From Zeugodacus cucurbitae (lineage: Eukaryota; Arthropoda; Insecta; Diptera; Tephritidae): a stretch of DNA of 64,000 nt. Shown piece after piece: positions 23,898-34,605 of the stretch. How positions within the stretch are numbered: position 1 is the stretch's first letter; every line of letters begins with the position of its first letter. The DNA is taken from positions 19,348,001-19,412,000 of the forward strand of contig NC_071670.1 in assembly GCF_028554725.1 (NCBI RefSeq), read 5' to 3'. A model generated the notes under the pieces. That model saw only the letters and a list, made by a program, of their open reading frames with translations. It made no database searches and was not told the DNA's origin. The position numbers and the translations under genes were made by a program.

Positions 23898-24734
23898 TTA
23901 TACTCTCGCAACATGTTGCACAAAGTATTATAGTTTTGTTCACATAACGGTTGTTTGTGTCACCAAGAAATAAAAGGGTTAGATATGGGGTTATACATAT
24001 CTAAATGAATGATCAGGATGACGAGTGGAGTTGAAATCCGGATGTCTGTCCGTCCGTCCATCCGTCCATGCAAGCGATAACTTGAGTAAAAATTGAGATA
24101 TCTTAATGAAACTTGGAACATATGTTCCTTGGGACTGTGAGAGGGTTGCTTTTGAAAATGGGCAAAATCGGTCGACTGCCACGTCCACAAAATGGCGAAA
24201 ACCAAAAACACATAAAGTGTCATAACTAAGCCATAAATAAAGTTATAACAGTAAAATTTGGAATAAAGGATGGCACTAGGAAGGGGCATATTCGGAAGTG
24301 GGCGTGGCCCCGCCCCCCAATCGGTTATTTGTATATATTTCGCAAACCAATGAAGCTATATAAACCAAACTTTCTGCAGTCGATTCTCTTACGTACCCCA
24401 CCACACACCATGAAAATAGTTGAAATCGGATAATGACCACGCCCACCTCCCATACAAATTTTAGGTTGAAAATTTCTAAAAGTGGGCTAACTCACTAACG
24501 AAAAACGTCAGAAACACTACATTTTACAGAAGAAATATCAAAAAGAAGCTGCACTGCGATTTTTTTAGAAAATGGAAAATGGGCGTGGCGTCGCCCACTT
24601 ATGGGTCAAAAACTCATCTCAGGAACTACTGGACCGATTTCAATGAAATTTTGAATTCCATATTATTCCTTAACTTTATAATATATACATAAGGAACCAA
24701 TGAAGATGCCAAAACATGCAAATACAAATAAAAA
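23898..24734 (-). repeat. ACAAGTAAGG repeat family, copy D (5' truncated)
   Basis: Minus-orientation copy: the plus strand begins with TTATACTCTCGCAACATGTTG (the family's right end reversed) and continues through CGTCCGTCC and GTGGCCCCGCCCCCC to the CATAAGGAACCAATGAAG block. The left end is missing; the next copy starts directly after it. Confidence 0.8.
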
Positions 24735-25346
24735 ACAAGTAAGGAAAATTTAGTGTTTCTGTCGTTTTGAGTTAACGCACTTTTAGTCATTTTCAACCTA
24801 ACCTTTGTATGGGAGGTGGGCGTGGTTATTATCCGATTCCTCTCTTTTTTGGACTGTATAAGGAAGTAACTAAAAGAACCGATTGCAGAAAGTTTGGTTT
24901 ATATAGCTTTATTAGTTTGCGAGTTATATACAAAAAAACCTATTTGAGGGCGGGGACACGCCTACTTTTACAAAAAAATTACATCCAAACGTGCCCCTCC
25001 CTAATGTGATGCTATGTTCAAAATTTTATTTTCATAACTTTATTTATGGGTTAGTTATGACTCTGTATAGGTTTTGGGTTTTCGCCATTTTGTGGGCGTG
25101 GCAGTGGACGGATTTTGACCATCTTCGAAAGCGACCTCTTCATGGTGCCAAGGAATATGTGTTAAAGGTTTCATTAAGATATCTTAATTTTTACTCAAGT
25201 TGTCGCTTGCACGGACAGACGGACAGACAGACATCCGGATTTCAATTCCACTCGTCATTTTGATCATTTATATATATATAACCCCATATCTAACTCTTCT
25301 ATTTCTTGTTGACACAAACAACCGTTATGTGAACAAAACTATAATA
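24735..25346 (+). repeat. ACAAGTAAGG repeat family, copy E (left arm deleted)
   Basis: ACAAGTAAGG is joined straight to the mid-body block (AATTTAGTGTTTCTGTCG). It ends at ACTATAATACTCTCTG, where the next copy begins in mid-body. Confidence 0.8.
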
Positions 25347-26386
25347 CTCTCTGAATTTATTCAAAATATCTGAAAGATTCACCTATATTTTCGTTAAAAA
25401 ATTTATTCGAAGCTCTAAGGTCCTCATATTCGATGTATGAGGCGATGCCACACTATAAATGCAGTATTTGTGCAAAGTTCTATTCCGATATCTGCACTGG
25501 TGCTTCCTTTATATGTATATTGTAAAGTAAACGATTCAGATTAGCTTCAAAGTTCTGGTATATCGGAAGTAGGCGTGGTTGTGAACCGATTTTGCTAATT
25601 TTCACAACATATAATTGGGATGCAAGGATCCATTGAAATCGGTCGCGTAGTTTCGGAGATATGGTTTTTGACCCATAAGTGGGCGAAACCACGCCCATTT
25701 AAAATTTGGTTTACAATTTTGAATGCAGCTCTTCTGTGCCTTCTTTATAATGAAATTTAAGGGTTCTGTTGGTTTTCCTTACTGAATTAAAGCATTTTTA
25801 GTAGTTTTCAACATAACCTTTGTATGGGAGGTGGGCGTGGTTATAATCCCATTTTTGGACTATATAAGGAAATACCTGAGAAAAGCGACTCCTGAAAGTT
25901 TCGTTGATATAGCTTTAGTAGTTTACGAGATATGAACAAAAAACTTAGTATGGGGCGGGGCCACGCCCACTTTCCCAAAAAATTACATCCAAATATGCCC
26001 CTTCCTAGAACAATCGTTTGTACCAAATTTTAAGTTCATAGCTTAAATTATGGCTTAGTTATAGCTCTTTATGTGTTTTCGGTTATCGCCATTTTGTGGA
26101 GGTGGCAGTGGTCCGATTCCGCCCATCTTCGAACTTAACTTATGGTGCCATGGAACACGTGTTCCAAATTTCATTAAGATATCTCAATTTTTAGTCAAGT
26201 TACAGCTTGCTCGGACGGACAGACGGAAGGACAGACAGACATCCGGATTTGAACTTTACTCGTCACCCTGACCACTTTGGTATATATAACTTTATATCTA
26301 ACTCGTTTAGTTTTAGGACTTACACACAACCGTTATGTGAACAAAACTATAATACTCTCTTAGCAACTTTTGTTGCGAGAGTATAA
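25347..26386 (+). repeat. ACAAGTAAGG repeat family, copy F
   Basis: Plus-orientation copy lacking its first ~100 bp, with a complete right end (TTGCGAGAGTATAA). It abuts copy G with no spacer. Confidence 0.8.
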
Positions 26387-27586
26387 CAAGTAAGGTAGGA
26401 CTAAGTTCGGTTGTAACCGAACATTTTATACTCTCGCAATTTATTTATTTAATTTTATTAATATAATACACAATTTAACCCACATATTCGTCACATATAT
26501 GGGATAGAAGAAAAATATTCCCTACAAATTTCTTCAGAATATCTGAAAGACTTACCTATAAATTTTTGGTAAAAAAAGATTAGAAGTTCTGAGTTCCTCA
26601 TGTTCGATATATGGGGTCTATAAACCTATGGTCCGATTTCGACGATTTTTAGAAAGGGGTACCACACTATAAATTCAGTATTTATGCAAACTTCTGTTCC
26701 AATATCTTCACTAGTGCTTACTGTATATATTGTAAAATAAATGATTCAGATCGACTTCAATGTTCTAGTATATAGGAAGTAGATCTGGTTGTGAACCGAT
26801 TTGGCCTATTTTCACAACATATCATTGGGATGCAAGGAAAATAGTACAAATTTCACTGAAATTGGCCAAATAGTTTCTGAGATATGGTTTTTGACCCATA
26901 AGTGGGTGGGGCCACGCCCATTTAAAATGTTGTATATTAATTTGGACGCAGCCCTTCTCTACCATATTTATAATGAAATTTAAGGTTTCTGGTGTTTTTC
27001 CTTACTTAATTAAAGCAATTTTAATAGTTTTCAATATAACCTTTGTATGGGATATAGACGTGGTTATCCGATTTCCCACATTTTTTGTATTGTATAAGGG
27101 TGTGCCTTAAGAAAACGACTGCTAAGAGTTTGGTTGATACAGCTCTAGTAGTTTACGAGATACGTACAAAAAACTTAGTGGGGGGCTTCAAATATGCCTC
27201 TTCATAGTGCGATCCTTTGTACCAAATTTTACTTTCATAGCTTTATTTATGGATTATGTATGCCACTTTATGTGTTTTCGGTTTTCGCCATTTTGTGTGC
27301 GTGGCAGTGGTCCGATTTTGCTCATTTTCGAAAGCAACCTTTCTATGGTGTCAAGAAGTAAGTGTGCCAAGTTTCATCAAGATATTTTAATTTTTACTCA
27401 AGTTACAGCTTGCACAGACGGACGGACGGAGGGCGGACAGACATTCGGATTTGAACTCCACTCTTCACCCTGATCACTTTGGTATATATAACCCTATATC
27501 TAGCTCGTTTAGTTTTGGGTGTTACAAACAACCATTATGTGAACAAAACTATAATACTCTCTAGCAACTTTGTTGCGAGAGTATAA
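26386..27586 (+). repeat. ACAAGTAAGG repeat family, copy G (full length)
   Basis: Complete left end (ACAAGTAAGGTAGGAC, TTCGG-TTGTAA-CCGAA hairpin, TTTTATACTCTCGCAA) and complete right end (TTGCGAGAGTATAA). It follows copy F head-to-tail. It belongs to the sub-type with 'CACATATTCGTCAC' in the left arm. Confidence 0.85.
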
Positions 27587-28148
27587 TAATGAAGTTCTTT
27601 ATACTAGACTTAATATTAACATCGTGAGGAATGATTGGTTCAGACAAATATGAATCAATCTGTGTTTTATAAGGTGAACAGAAGACTTAATATTTTAGGG
27701 TCTAAAAGTAAAAAAATAATAATATAAGTGTAATCCAAAAGAAATAGAATGAATTGGCCGACACTGGCCGATGCCGATGCCAAGGCCGATTAATCGGTCG
27801 GACTCTAATCAGCTCTTTTAAATATAAATTTGGAGTTCAGTACTTATGTTTTTTTAACGGAGACATTTAACAAATATTAGAATAAATATTATGTTGCGAA
27901 ACAGTGTTCTAAATATCAGACACTGAAAGTTCTCAGTATTCTACAGTTTCTTCTAACTTGTATCTTTCGATTATTCAATTACAGATATGTATGTATGTAT
28001 GTCAGTTCGACTTGTTTTTAAATTACTCGTAGGTCAAAACCTATTTAAAAAAATCACTGAACGCACAATTTGAAACATGTTTACATAAAAGTTATCATAA
28101 ATAAAATTAAAACTGAATTGAATAAAAAAAATAACCACAACCACTATA
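27587..28148. other. Noncoding; 3' flank of the tRNA gene
   Basis: AT-rich. A run of eight A on the plus strand (28124-28131) is the T-run Pol III terminator of the tRNA on the minus strand, 17 bp past its 3' end. Confidence 0.6.
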
Positions 28149-28220
28149 TAGCAGAGCAAGGTTTCGATCCTCGGACCTCTGGGTTATGGGCCCAGCACGC
28201 TTCCACTGCGCCACTCTGCT
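28149..28220 (-). tRNA. Initiator tRNA-Met (CAT)
   Basis: A 72-nt tRNA on the minus strand: AGCAGAG acceptor arm paired with CTCTGCT plus A73; anticodon arm CTGGGCCCATAACCCAG, with the three G-C pairs and CAT anticodon specific to eukaryotic initiator tRNA; and a T arm with GATCGAAACC in place of TTCGA, the initiator hallmark. The A and B boxes (TGGCGCAGTGG and GGATCGAAACC) are intact, there is no intron, and a T-run follows downstream. It supplies the methionine that starts translation. The gene looks functional. Confidence 0.95.
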
Positions 28221-28930
28221 TCACAAATAAAATTTGTCAAATGGCTAACACAAGTCAAGTGAGCTCTTAATATGTCAATTGAGAGAAAACTGCTGTCTCA
28301 CAATCAACGTTAATCGTCGCTAAGCATAGGTGCTATGCATTTGTGTGGAAATACCCGACAACAATACGAATAGGTAGCGACTAACTTTAGCACGTAAATG
28401 CTTAGTTCGGCATATAAATATATGTATGTATGCTTGTAGCTCGCTAAAACAATGAGGCACTTAAATGAAGGTGTGAACATCATCTGCATGATATGAAAAT
28501 ATGGTACAAGCATTACACCTGTTTACATATTTTTTTGAACCAAACGACCGTAATCAGGTAAAGTAGTGTTTTTGTGATATTAGTTTAAATAAAACATCTT
28601 AAACCTCTTTGTTTGATTTGAGTTGGGTTTCCGCTTCCAGTTCACAAGACCTGCCATCCTAACAGTTTAATCCCTCGAGTTTAGTGTTTTTTAGTAAAAT
28701 GCGAATTCGCCTTGAATCGTGAGATACATGTTATCGGTATTTGAGACACGATACCTGGTTTCCTAACAATTGGATCGTTATGAGAAATTTTTTCATGAAA
28801 TATTTCAATAAACCTCTTCCAATCTGGCTGATGGACCAGTAGGGATCTCCGGTTGCCGGGATATGTCTATTTACAGAAATGATAATTTTAATTCTCATGA
28901 TTAACTGAGATTTAATTTAACACCTCACAA
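28221..28930. other. Noncoding region between tRNA and secreted-protein gene
   Basis: No supported gene. The short frames on both strands show no domain. Confidence 0.4.
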
Positions 28931-29525
28931 TGAATTTCAGCAACACAAAGAACCTTAAACTATGTTCCTCGAATAGCGAATCGTTAAAATGGTTTGACAG
29001 TGTATATTGGGTAAAACCCGAAAAGTGTTCACACGCACAACCGTATAAGTTAATAAACTTAATAGTTTATAATAAGATGATTGATTATCCGGTGTATGAC
29101 TAATAAGAGTTTAATAAAACAAAAACCAACGAAACGCTCTAACTACAAATGAAGCGACCTGTGAACCTTAATGGATGAAACCCAACTAAAATTTTATCAT
29201 ATCATTATTTATTAATAATCTCCGCATTCTTCTAGAGTCTAGTATGGTATTCACGTGATATGTATGTTTTGTTTGTATGTATGCATATAATTTACATTAG
29301 TTTCTTATACATAATAAAGCAAGTTTTATTTGAGCTTGGCTGAAAAGAACCAGTGTCTTTCGCAGCATCAGACAGTCCGGACTGCCACAAAACTTCCGGA
29401 AAGTACACGACTAACTTAAGGTAAAGATAAACATTAAATATACATAAATATTTATGTATGTACATATGCAAATATAAACTTGTCTATAAATTAAATATAT
29501 TTGCTAATGTGAAACAATATTTTAG
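28931..29525 (+). promoter_or_regulatory. Promoter, 5' noncoding exon and intron of paralogue 1
   Basis: Blocks at 29008-29100, 29155-29260 and 29300-29420 are closely repeated upstream of the second paralogue (33517-34002). A TATA-like ATACATAATAAAG at about 29307-29319 precedes a conserved ~70-nt segment (29351-29420, CAGTGTCTTTCGCAGCATCAG...ACTTAAG) that ends at a GTAAAG donor. The acceptor CAATATTTTAG lies directly before the ATG. Conservation marks this as the shared regulatory unit. Confidence 0.6.
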
Positions 29526-29985
29526 ATGAAACTTTTGACAATTGGAATTTGTGTGATTTTTGGCACGCTTGCTGCTGCTGATGTCTTACGAGTTACTCCA
29601 AAACTTGCGAATTTGGTGCCAACCATCGATCAAGAAAATTATAAGCTAATGCCAATTGAAGACAAATTCAATCTGTCGTATGTAACGAATGCATTTCAAT
29701 TAATAATGTTGAGACTAAACTTAATTTCTTGTAAACAATAGATTAGATTTTCCTGAAGGCGGTAATCGCGAGGAAGAAACAAAGCTACTTATAGATGAAA
29801 ATGGAAGAGAAGTACTTGCAGTGAAAGGTCGTCTCAATTTGATCTATAACGATGCTCCATTTTATGTAACAATCATATACGAGGCTGATGGAAATGGCTA
29901 TAGAGCGAAGTATATGTATGTCCCAAGACAAGCCAGTAATCAATTGTTTGCTAGTGCCAGTTTCTTAAAGACCGCTGCTGGTTAA
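29526..29985 (+). CDS. Secreted chitin-binding-4 (RR-like) protein, paralogue 1
   Basis: Two coding exons, 29526-29677 and 29742-29985, with a 64-bp phase-2 intron (GTATGT...AACAATAG), give 131 residues. Residues 1-18 (MKLLTIGICVIFGTLAAA) are a signal peptide. The C-terminal half (about residues 75-115) has a G-x-L...VTIIYEADGNGYRAKY pattern that resembles the RR consensus of insect cuticular proteins, which bind chitin outside the cell. The family match is weak: the usual aromatic triad is only partly kept. So cuticle or chitin matrix is the best guess, and another secreted role is possible. AATAAA lies at 30015. A close paralogue lies 4.5 kb downstream. Confidence 0.7.
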
Positions 29986-30107
29986 AAGTTAGAAAAATTA
30001 TGAGAGAAAATTACAATAAAAATCTAATTATTTGTATTCCTATAACATATTTATAATTAAAGTATATTTTAGAATAAAATTTATCAAATGTCAAAACAAT
30101 TTTAACG

Positions 30108-32046
30108 GACTCGTGATTATAGAGCGCGCCACTCCTCTCTTTCCTTCGCAGTTCGGCACCAGTTGGAGATTCCAAGTGTAACCAGGTCGCTCTCCACCTG
30201 GTCCTTCCATCGGAGTGGAGGTCTCCCTCTTCCTCGGCTTCCACCAGCGGGTACTGCATCAAACACTTTCAGAGCTGGAGTGTTTTCGTCCATTCGGACA
30301 ACATGACCTAGCCAGCGTAGCCGCTGTCTTTTTATTCGCTGAACTACGTCGAGAGAGGACTTTACTGTTCAATTGCCTATTCAGTCCAAAGTAGCACCTG
30401 TTGGCAAGAGTGATTCTGCGCTGGATTTCGAGGCTGACATTGTTGGTGTTGTTGATACTGGTTCCCAGGTATACGAAATTATCTACAACTCCAAAGTTAT
30501 GACTGCCAACAGTGACGTGGGAGCCAAGACGCGAGTGCGTCGACTGTTTGCTTGATGACAGGAGATATTTCGTCTTGTCCTCATTCACCTCCAGACCCAT
30601 TCGCTTCGTCTCCTTATCCATGCGGGAAAAAGCAGAACAAACGGCGCGGTTGTTGCTTCCGATGATATCAATATCGATATTTAGGAGGCTTATCCCACGG
30701 TAATTGGCACAGTTTGTGGGATCTCCCTTTTTATGAATTGGGCAGAGCACAAGGAGATTCCAATCGTTAGGCATACTTTCTTCCGACCATATTTTGCAAA
30801 GAAGCTGATGCATGGACCTTATCAGTTCTTCGCCGCCGTATTTGAATAGCTCAGCCGGTAATCTATCGGCCCCTGCCGCTTTGTTGTTCTTCAGGCGGGT
30901 AATTGCTATTGGAATTTCTTCATGGTCGGGTAATGGAACATCTGTTCCATCGTCATCGATTGGGGAATCGGGTTCGCCAACTCCTGGTGTTGTACTTTCA
31001 CTGCCATTCAGCAGGTCGGCGAAGTGTTCCCTCCATAATCCCAGTATGCCCTGGACATCGGTTACCAGATTACCACCTTGGTCTCTACATGAGGATGCTC
31101 CGGTCTTGAAACCTTCGTTAAGGCGCTTCATTTTTTCATAAAATTTTCGAGCATTCCCTCTGTCTGCCAGCTTCTCAAGCTCTTCGTACTCACGCATTTC
31201 GGCCTCTTTCTTTTTTTGTCTGCAGATGCGTCTCGCTTCCCTCTTCAGCTCACGGTATCTATCCCATCCCGTACGTGTTGTGGTCGTTTGCAACGTTGCA
31301 AGGTAGGCAGTCTGTTTTCTCTCCGCTGCGAGACGGCATTCCTCATCGTACCAGCTGTTTTTTTTTTACTTTTCCGAAAGCCAGAGAGTTTGAGATGACG
31401 TCCCACAGTTCCCTTATACCGAGATGCTGATGAGTGCTCTCAGCGAGCAGGAGTGCAAGTCGAGTAGAGTATTTCGTGGCTGTCTGTTGTGTTTGCAGCT
31501 TTTCGACGTCGAACCTTCCTTGTGTTTGTTGACGGGCGTTCTTTGCTGCACAGAGGCGGGTGCCGATAATGGTCCGAGTCTACATATCTGATGTATTTTT
31601 TTATTTTGGAAACTGGTACTACAGACGACCATATTCGGGCCCCAGCAAAGTCGATCAGCCTCAGGCCGTTTGGCGATGTTTCGTCATGGAGGTTGAATTT
31701 TCCGACTTTTGTGCCAAAGACACCTTCTTTACCCACCCTTGCGTTGAAATCGCCAAGCACGATTTTGACATCGTGGCGGGGGCAGCGCTCATAGGTGCGT
31801 TCCAGGCGCTCATAGAAAGCATCTTTGGTCACATCGTCATTCTCTTCCGTTGGGGCGTGGGCGCAAATAAGCGATATGTTAAAGAACCTCGCTTTTATGC
31901 GGATTGTGGCTAGACGTTCATCCACCGGGATGAATGCCAGGACTCGGCGACGGAGTCTCTCTCCCACCACAAATCCAACACCAAATTTGCGCTCCTTTAT
32001 ATGGCCGCTGTAGTAGATGTCACAAGGACCCACCTTCTTCCGTCCT
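30108..32046 (-). mobile_element. RTE-like LINE, 5'-truncated, reverse-transcriptase core deleted
   Basis: On the minus strand, an endonuclease part (about 31560-32046; GPCDIYYSGHIKERKFGVGF, LGDFNARVGKEG) is followed by the linker and reverse-transcriptase part (30259-31293). In the latter frame YRGISLLNI runs straight into DIDIIGSNN, so the central RT motifs up to and including YADD are missing while the frame stays open. The copy splits the tandem pair of secreted-protein genes. The 5' end is cut at the KQGRKKVG position and the 3' tail is missing. It cannot be active. Confidence 0.85.
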
Positions 32047-32115
32047 TGTTTCGTGTTTCGTACATTAGGTCTGGTTAAATTGAATGAAGCAGCGTGTAAA
32101 CTAACAGTACATAAA

Positions 32116-32402
32116 ACAAGTAAGGAAGGGCTAAGTTCAGTTGTTTTATACTCTCGCAATTTATTTATTTAATATTATATAATAGACAATTTGACCCACA
32201 TATTCGTCATATATATGGTATAAAGCCCAATGAAAGTTGGAAACCCTAATATTAGGTTACGATATATTCACTAGTGCTAACTTTATATCTTATAAAGTAA
32301 ACTATTCAGTTCTGGTATATAGGAAGTAGGAGAGGTTGAGAACCGATTTGGCCTATTTTCACAACATATCATTGGGATGCAAGGAAAATCTTACAAACCA
32401 GT
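32116..32402 (+). repeat. ACAAGTAAGG repeat family, copy H (left arm only)
   Basis: Begins ACAAGTAAGGAAGGGCTAAG and has TTTTATACTCTCGCAA, then ~250 bp of left arm with a deletion. Truncated at GCAAGGAAAATCTTAC. Confidence 0.8.
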
Positions 32403-32654
32403 TTACAGAGGTACAGTTTTAGAGGTGTGACTCACTACAAAAGACAAACTAATTGACGTATGCTCTTACTAATTGCCAATAATAAACAATTTTAATTTTC
32501 GTTGACAAATGAATATTGTTAGATTGTATAATATGTCAATATCATTAAAATGTATTCCATATGAAAGACTCCTTCAAGGAATAATAGATATTTAAATTAG
32601 TTCCCAAGTATTTGAATTATGTTAGCGCTGCTAATGTTATAGAAAGAGTTCACT
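32403..32654. other. Noncoding AT-rich stretch
   Basis: No supported feature. Confidence 0.4.
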
Positions 32655-32945
32655 GTGTGACGCCAATTGGTGATACCAAGTGCAGGCATCCATTCGGACA
32701 ACATGACCTAGGTAGCATAGTCGTTTTTTTCATTCGCTGAACTATGTCAATGTCGTCGTATAACTTATACAGCTCGTCGTTCCATCGCCTGCGATATTCG
32801 CTGTTGCCATTGTTCAAATGACCATATATCTTCCCCAAAACATTTCTCTCGAAATTTGAATTGATGAGTGACATCGTATAGAGTTTGGTTTCAGTTCGTT
32901 GAAACTTTCATTTTCAATTGCCTACTCCGTCCCAAGTTGACAAGA
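32655..32945 (-). mobile_element. RTE-like LINE fragment, 3' part
   Basis: On the minus strand it matches 'ERNVLGKIYGHLNNGNSEYR', then RRWNDELYKLYDDIDIVQR, and LGITNWR. It has internal deletions and no tail. Confidence 0.75.
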
Positions 32946-33450
32946 ATGGATTTCATTTTTAGTCGCCGTGCAAGATCACTTATAAGAATTTAAAACAATA
33001 AATATAAATGGAAACGCGAATGCACAATCGAAGCAATAATATGCAATAGTTACGTTTTTTTTTTTTTGGAACCGGTAATTTTAGTTGATGAGTCGGATTT
33101 TTGCCTCAAATAGACTCACAAACATATGTTTGTATTATGATTCTGAACTTCAGAAATGTAACAGGCCAATTACTCTAAAGTATCGTAAAGTTTGGGGGAA
33201 CTGCCAGGATTCCAACCCAAAACACAAGTATTTTAAAGCTGGATGCACCAAAGCGGTGCACTTCTTTGCTTTCTAAGCAAGACTCTTCAGTCGTCTTCTT
33301 AAGGTGAATGTAGCATAGATGCAGTAGAATTTGTTTGTTTATATATTTCACAGTCCAGTCAGTCATTATACATGTGTATGTATGTATCTATTTATGAAGT
33401 CAAATGACAATTTTAATGATGCGCTTAATTCGCTACGTCACATTTGATTT
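32946..33450. other. Noncoding stretch
   Basis: No supported gene. The frame at 33085-33276 has no recognisable family. Confidence 0.35.
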
Positions 33451-34002
33451 CAGCAAAGAATATTAAAATATAGAGGTAGATGAGCGAATCATTTAAATGG
33501 TTGTAGAGTGCATATTAGGTAAAACTCGAAAGGTGTTCACACGCACTACCATACAAGTTAATAAACTTAATAGTTTATAATAAGATGGGTGTTTATCCGG
33601 TTTATGACAAAAAAACTGACTATAATATATAGTAGATAGTATATAGCGACCTGTGAACCTTAAATGATAAAAAATAAATAAAATTTTATCATATTATTAT
33701 TTATTCTAGAGTCTAAATATGGTACTCACGAGGAATGCATATTTCGCATTTGGTTTTGTATGCATATTATTATACAATAGCTTCGTATACATTATAAAGC
33801 CAGTTTTGCAATTAATTGGAGAACTGTTCAAAAATACCAGTGTCTTTCGCAGCATCAGACGGTCCGGACTGCAACTAAACTGTCGGAAACTATATGACTA
33901 GCTTAAGGTAAAGATACAATTTTACATACATATGTAAATATATATGAAATATATACCCGTATATGAATTAAATACATTTGCTAATGTGAAACAATATTTT
34001 AG
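33451..34002 (+). promoter_or_regulatory. Promoter, 5' noncoding exon and intron of paralogue 2
   Basis: A duplicate of 28931-29525: GTGTTCACACGCACTACC, AATAGTTTATAATAAGATG, CGACCTGTGAACCTTAA, a TATA-like ACATTATAAAGCC near 33790, and the ~70-nt noncoding exon (33838-33907) ending at GTAAAG. The acceptor CAATATTTTAG precedes the ATG at 34003. Confidence 0.6.
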
Positions 34003-34460
34003 ATGAAACTTTTGACAATTGGAATTTGTGTGATTTTTGGCACGCTTGCAGATGCTGAGGTCTTAAGAGTTACCCCAAAACTTGCCAATTTGGTGCCCAC
34101 CATCATTCAAGAAAATTATAAGCTAATGCCAATTGAAGACACATTCAATCTATCGTATGTTGGGAATATGTTTTATTAATAAGCGGAGAATAAACACATT
34201 TTCTTCTTAACAATAGATTAGATTTTCCTGAAGACGGTAACCGAGAGGAAGAAACAAAGCTAATTGTAGATGAAAATGGAAAAGAAGTACTTGCAGTGAA
34301 AGGTCGTCTCCGCTTAGTCTACAGCGAGACTCCGTTATATGTAACAATTATATACGAGGCTGATGGAAATGGCTACAGAGCGAAGTATATGTATTTTCCA
34401 AATCGCCCTGATATGACATACTTCACCAGTGCCAGTTTTTTAAAGACCGCTGCTGGTTAA
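34003..34460 (+). CDS. Secreted chitin-binding-4 (RR-like) protein, paralogue 2
   Basis: Exons 34003-34154 and 34217-34460 with a 62-bp phase-2 intron; 131 residues, the same length and exon lengths (152 and 244 nt) as the first paralogue. Signal peptide MKLLTIGICVIFGTLADA, then VLRVTPKLANLVPTI. The C-terminal half keeps YVTIIYEADGNGYRAKY. Differences from paralogue 1 cluster near ATM/RPDMTYFTS after the RR-like segment. AATAAA at 34481-34486. The frame is intact and the promoter is duplicated, so it is probably expressed with its sister. Function as for paralogue 1: a secreted, possibly chitin-associated protein. Confidence 0.7.
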
Positions 34461-34509
34461 AAATAATGAAGGCAAATTACAATAAAAACTAATTATTTGA
34501 ATTACAATA

Positions 34510-34578
34510 CAGTAATCCCCGCTTAAGTGCCCGTTCTTAACTTGCGAAACTTTTGAGACACTTAAGCGGGGATCACTG
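34510..34578 (+). repeat. 69-bp inverted-repeat element (Tigger-type ends, TA target)
   Basis: CAGTAATCCCCGCTTAAGTG at the left and its inverted match CACTTAAGCGGGGATCACTG at the right, flanked by TA on both sides. It lies just past the poly(A) signal of paralogue 2. Confidence 0.8.
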
Positions 34579-34605
34579 TATGTAAAATAAAATTTACGTT
34601 TACCC

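Noticed and set aside
28070..28270. Plus-strand frame reading 'EQGFDPRTSGLWAQHASTAPLC'
   Set aside because: It is the translated antisense of the initiator tRNA gene, a well-known false protein.
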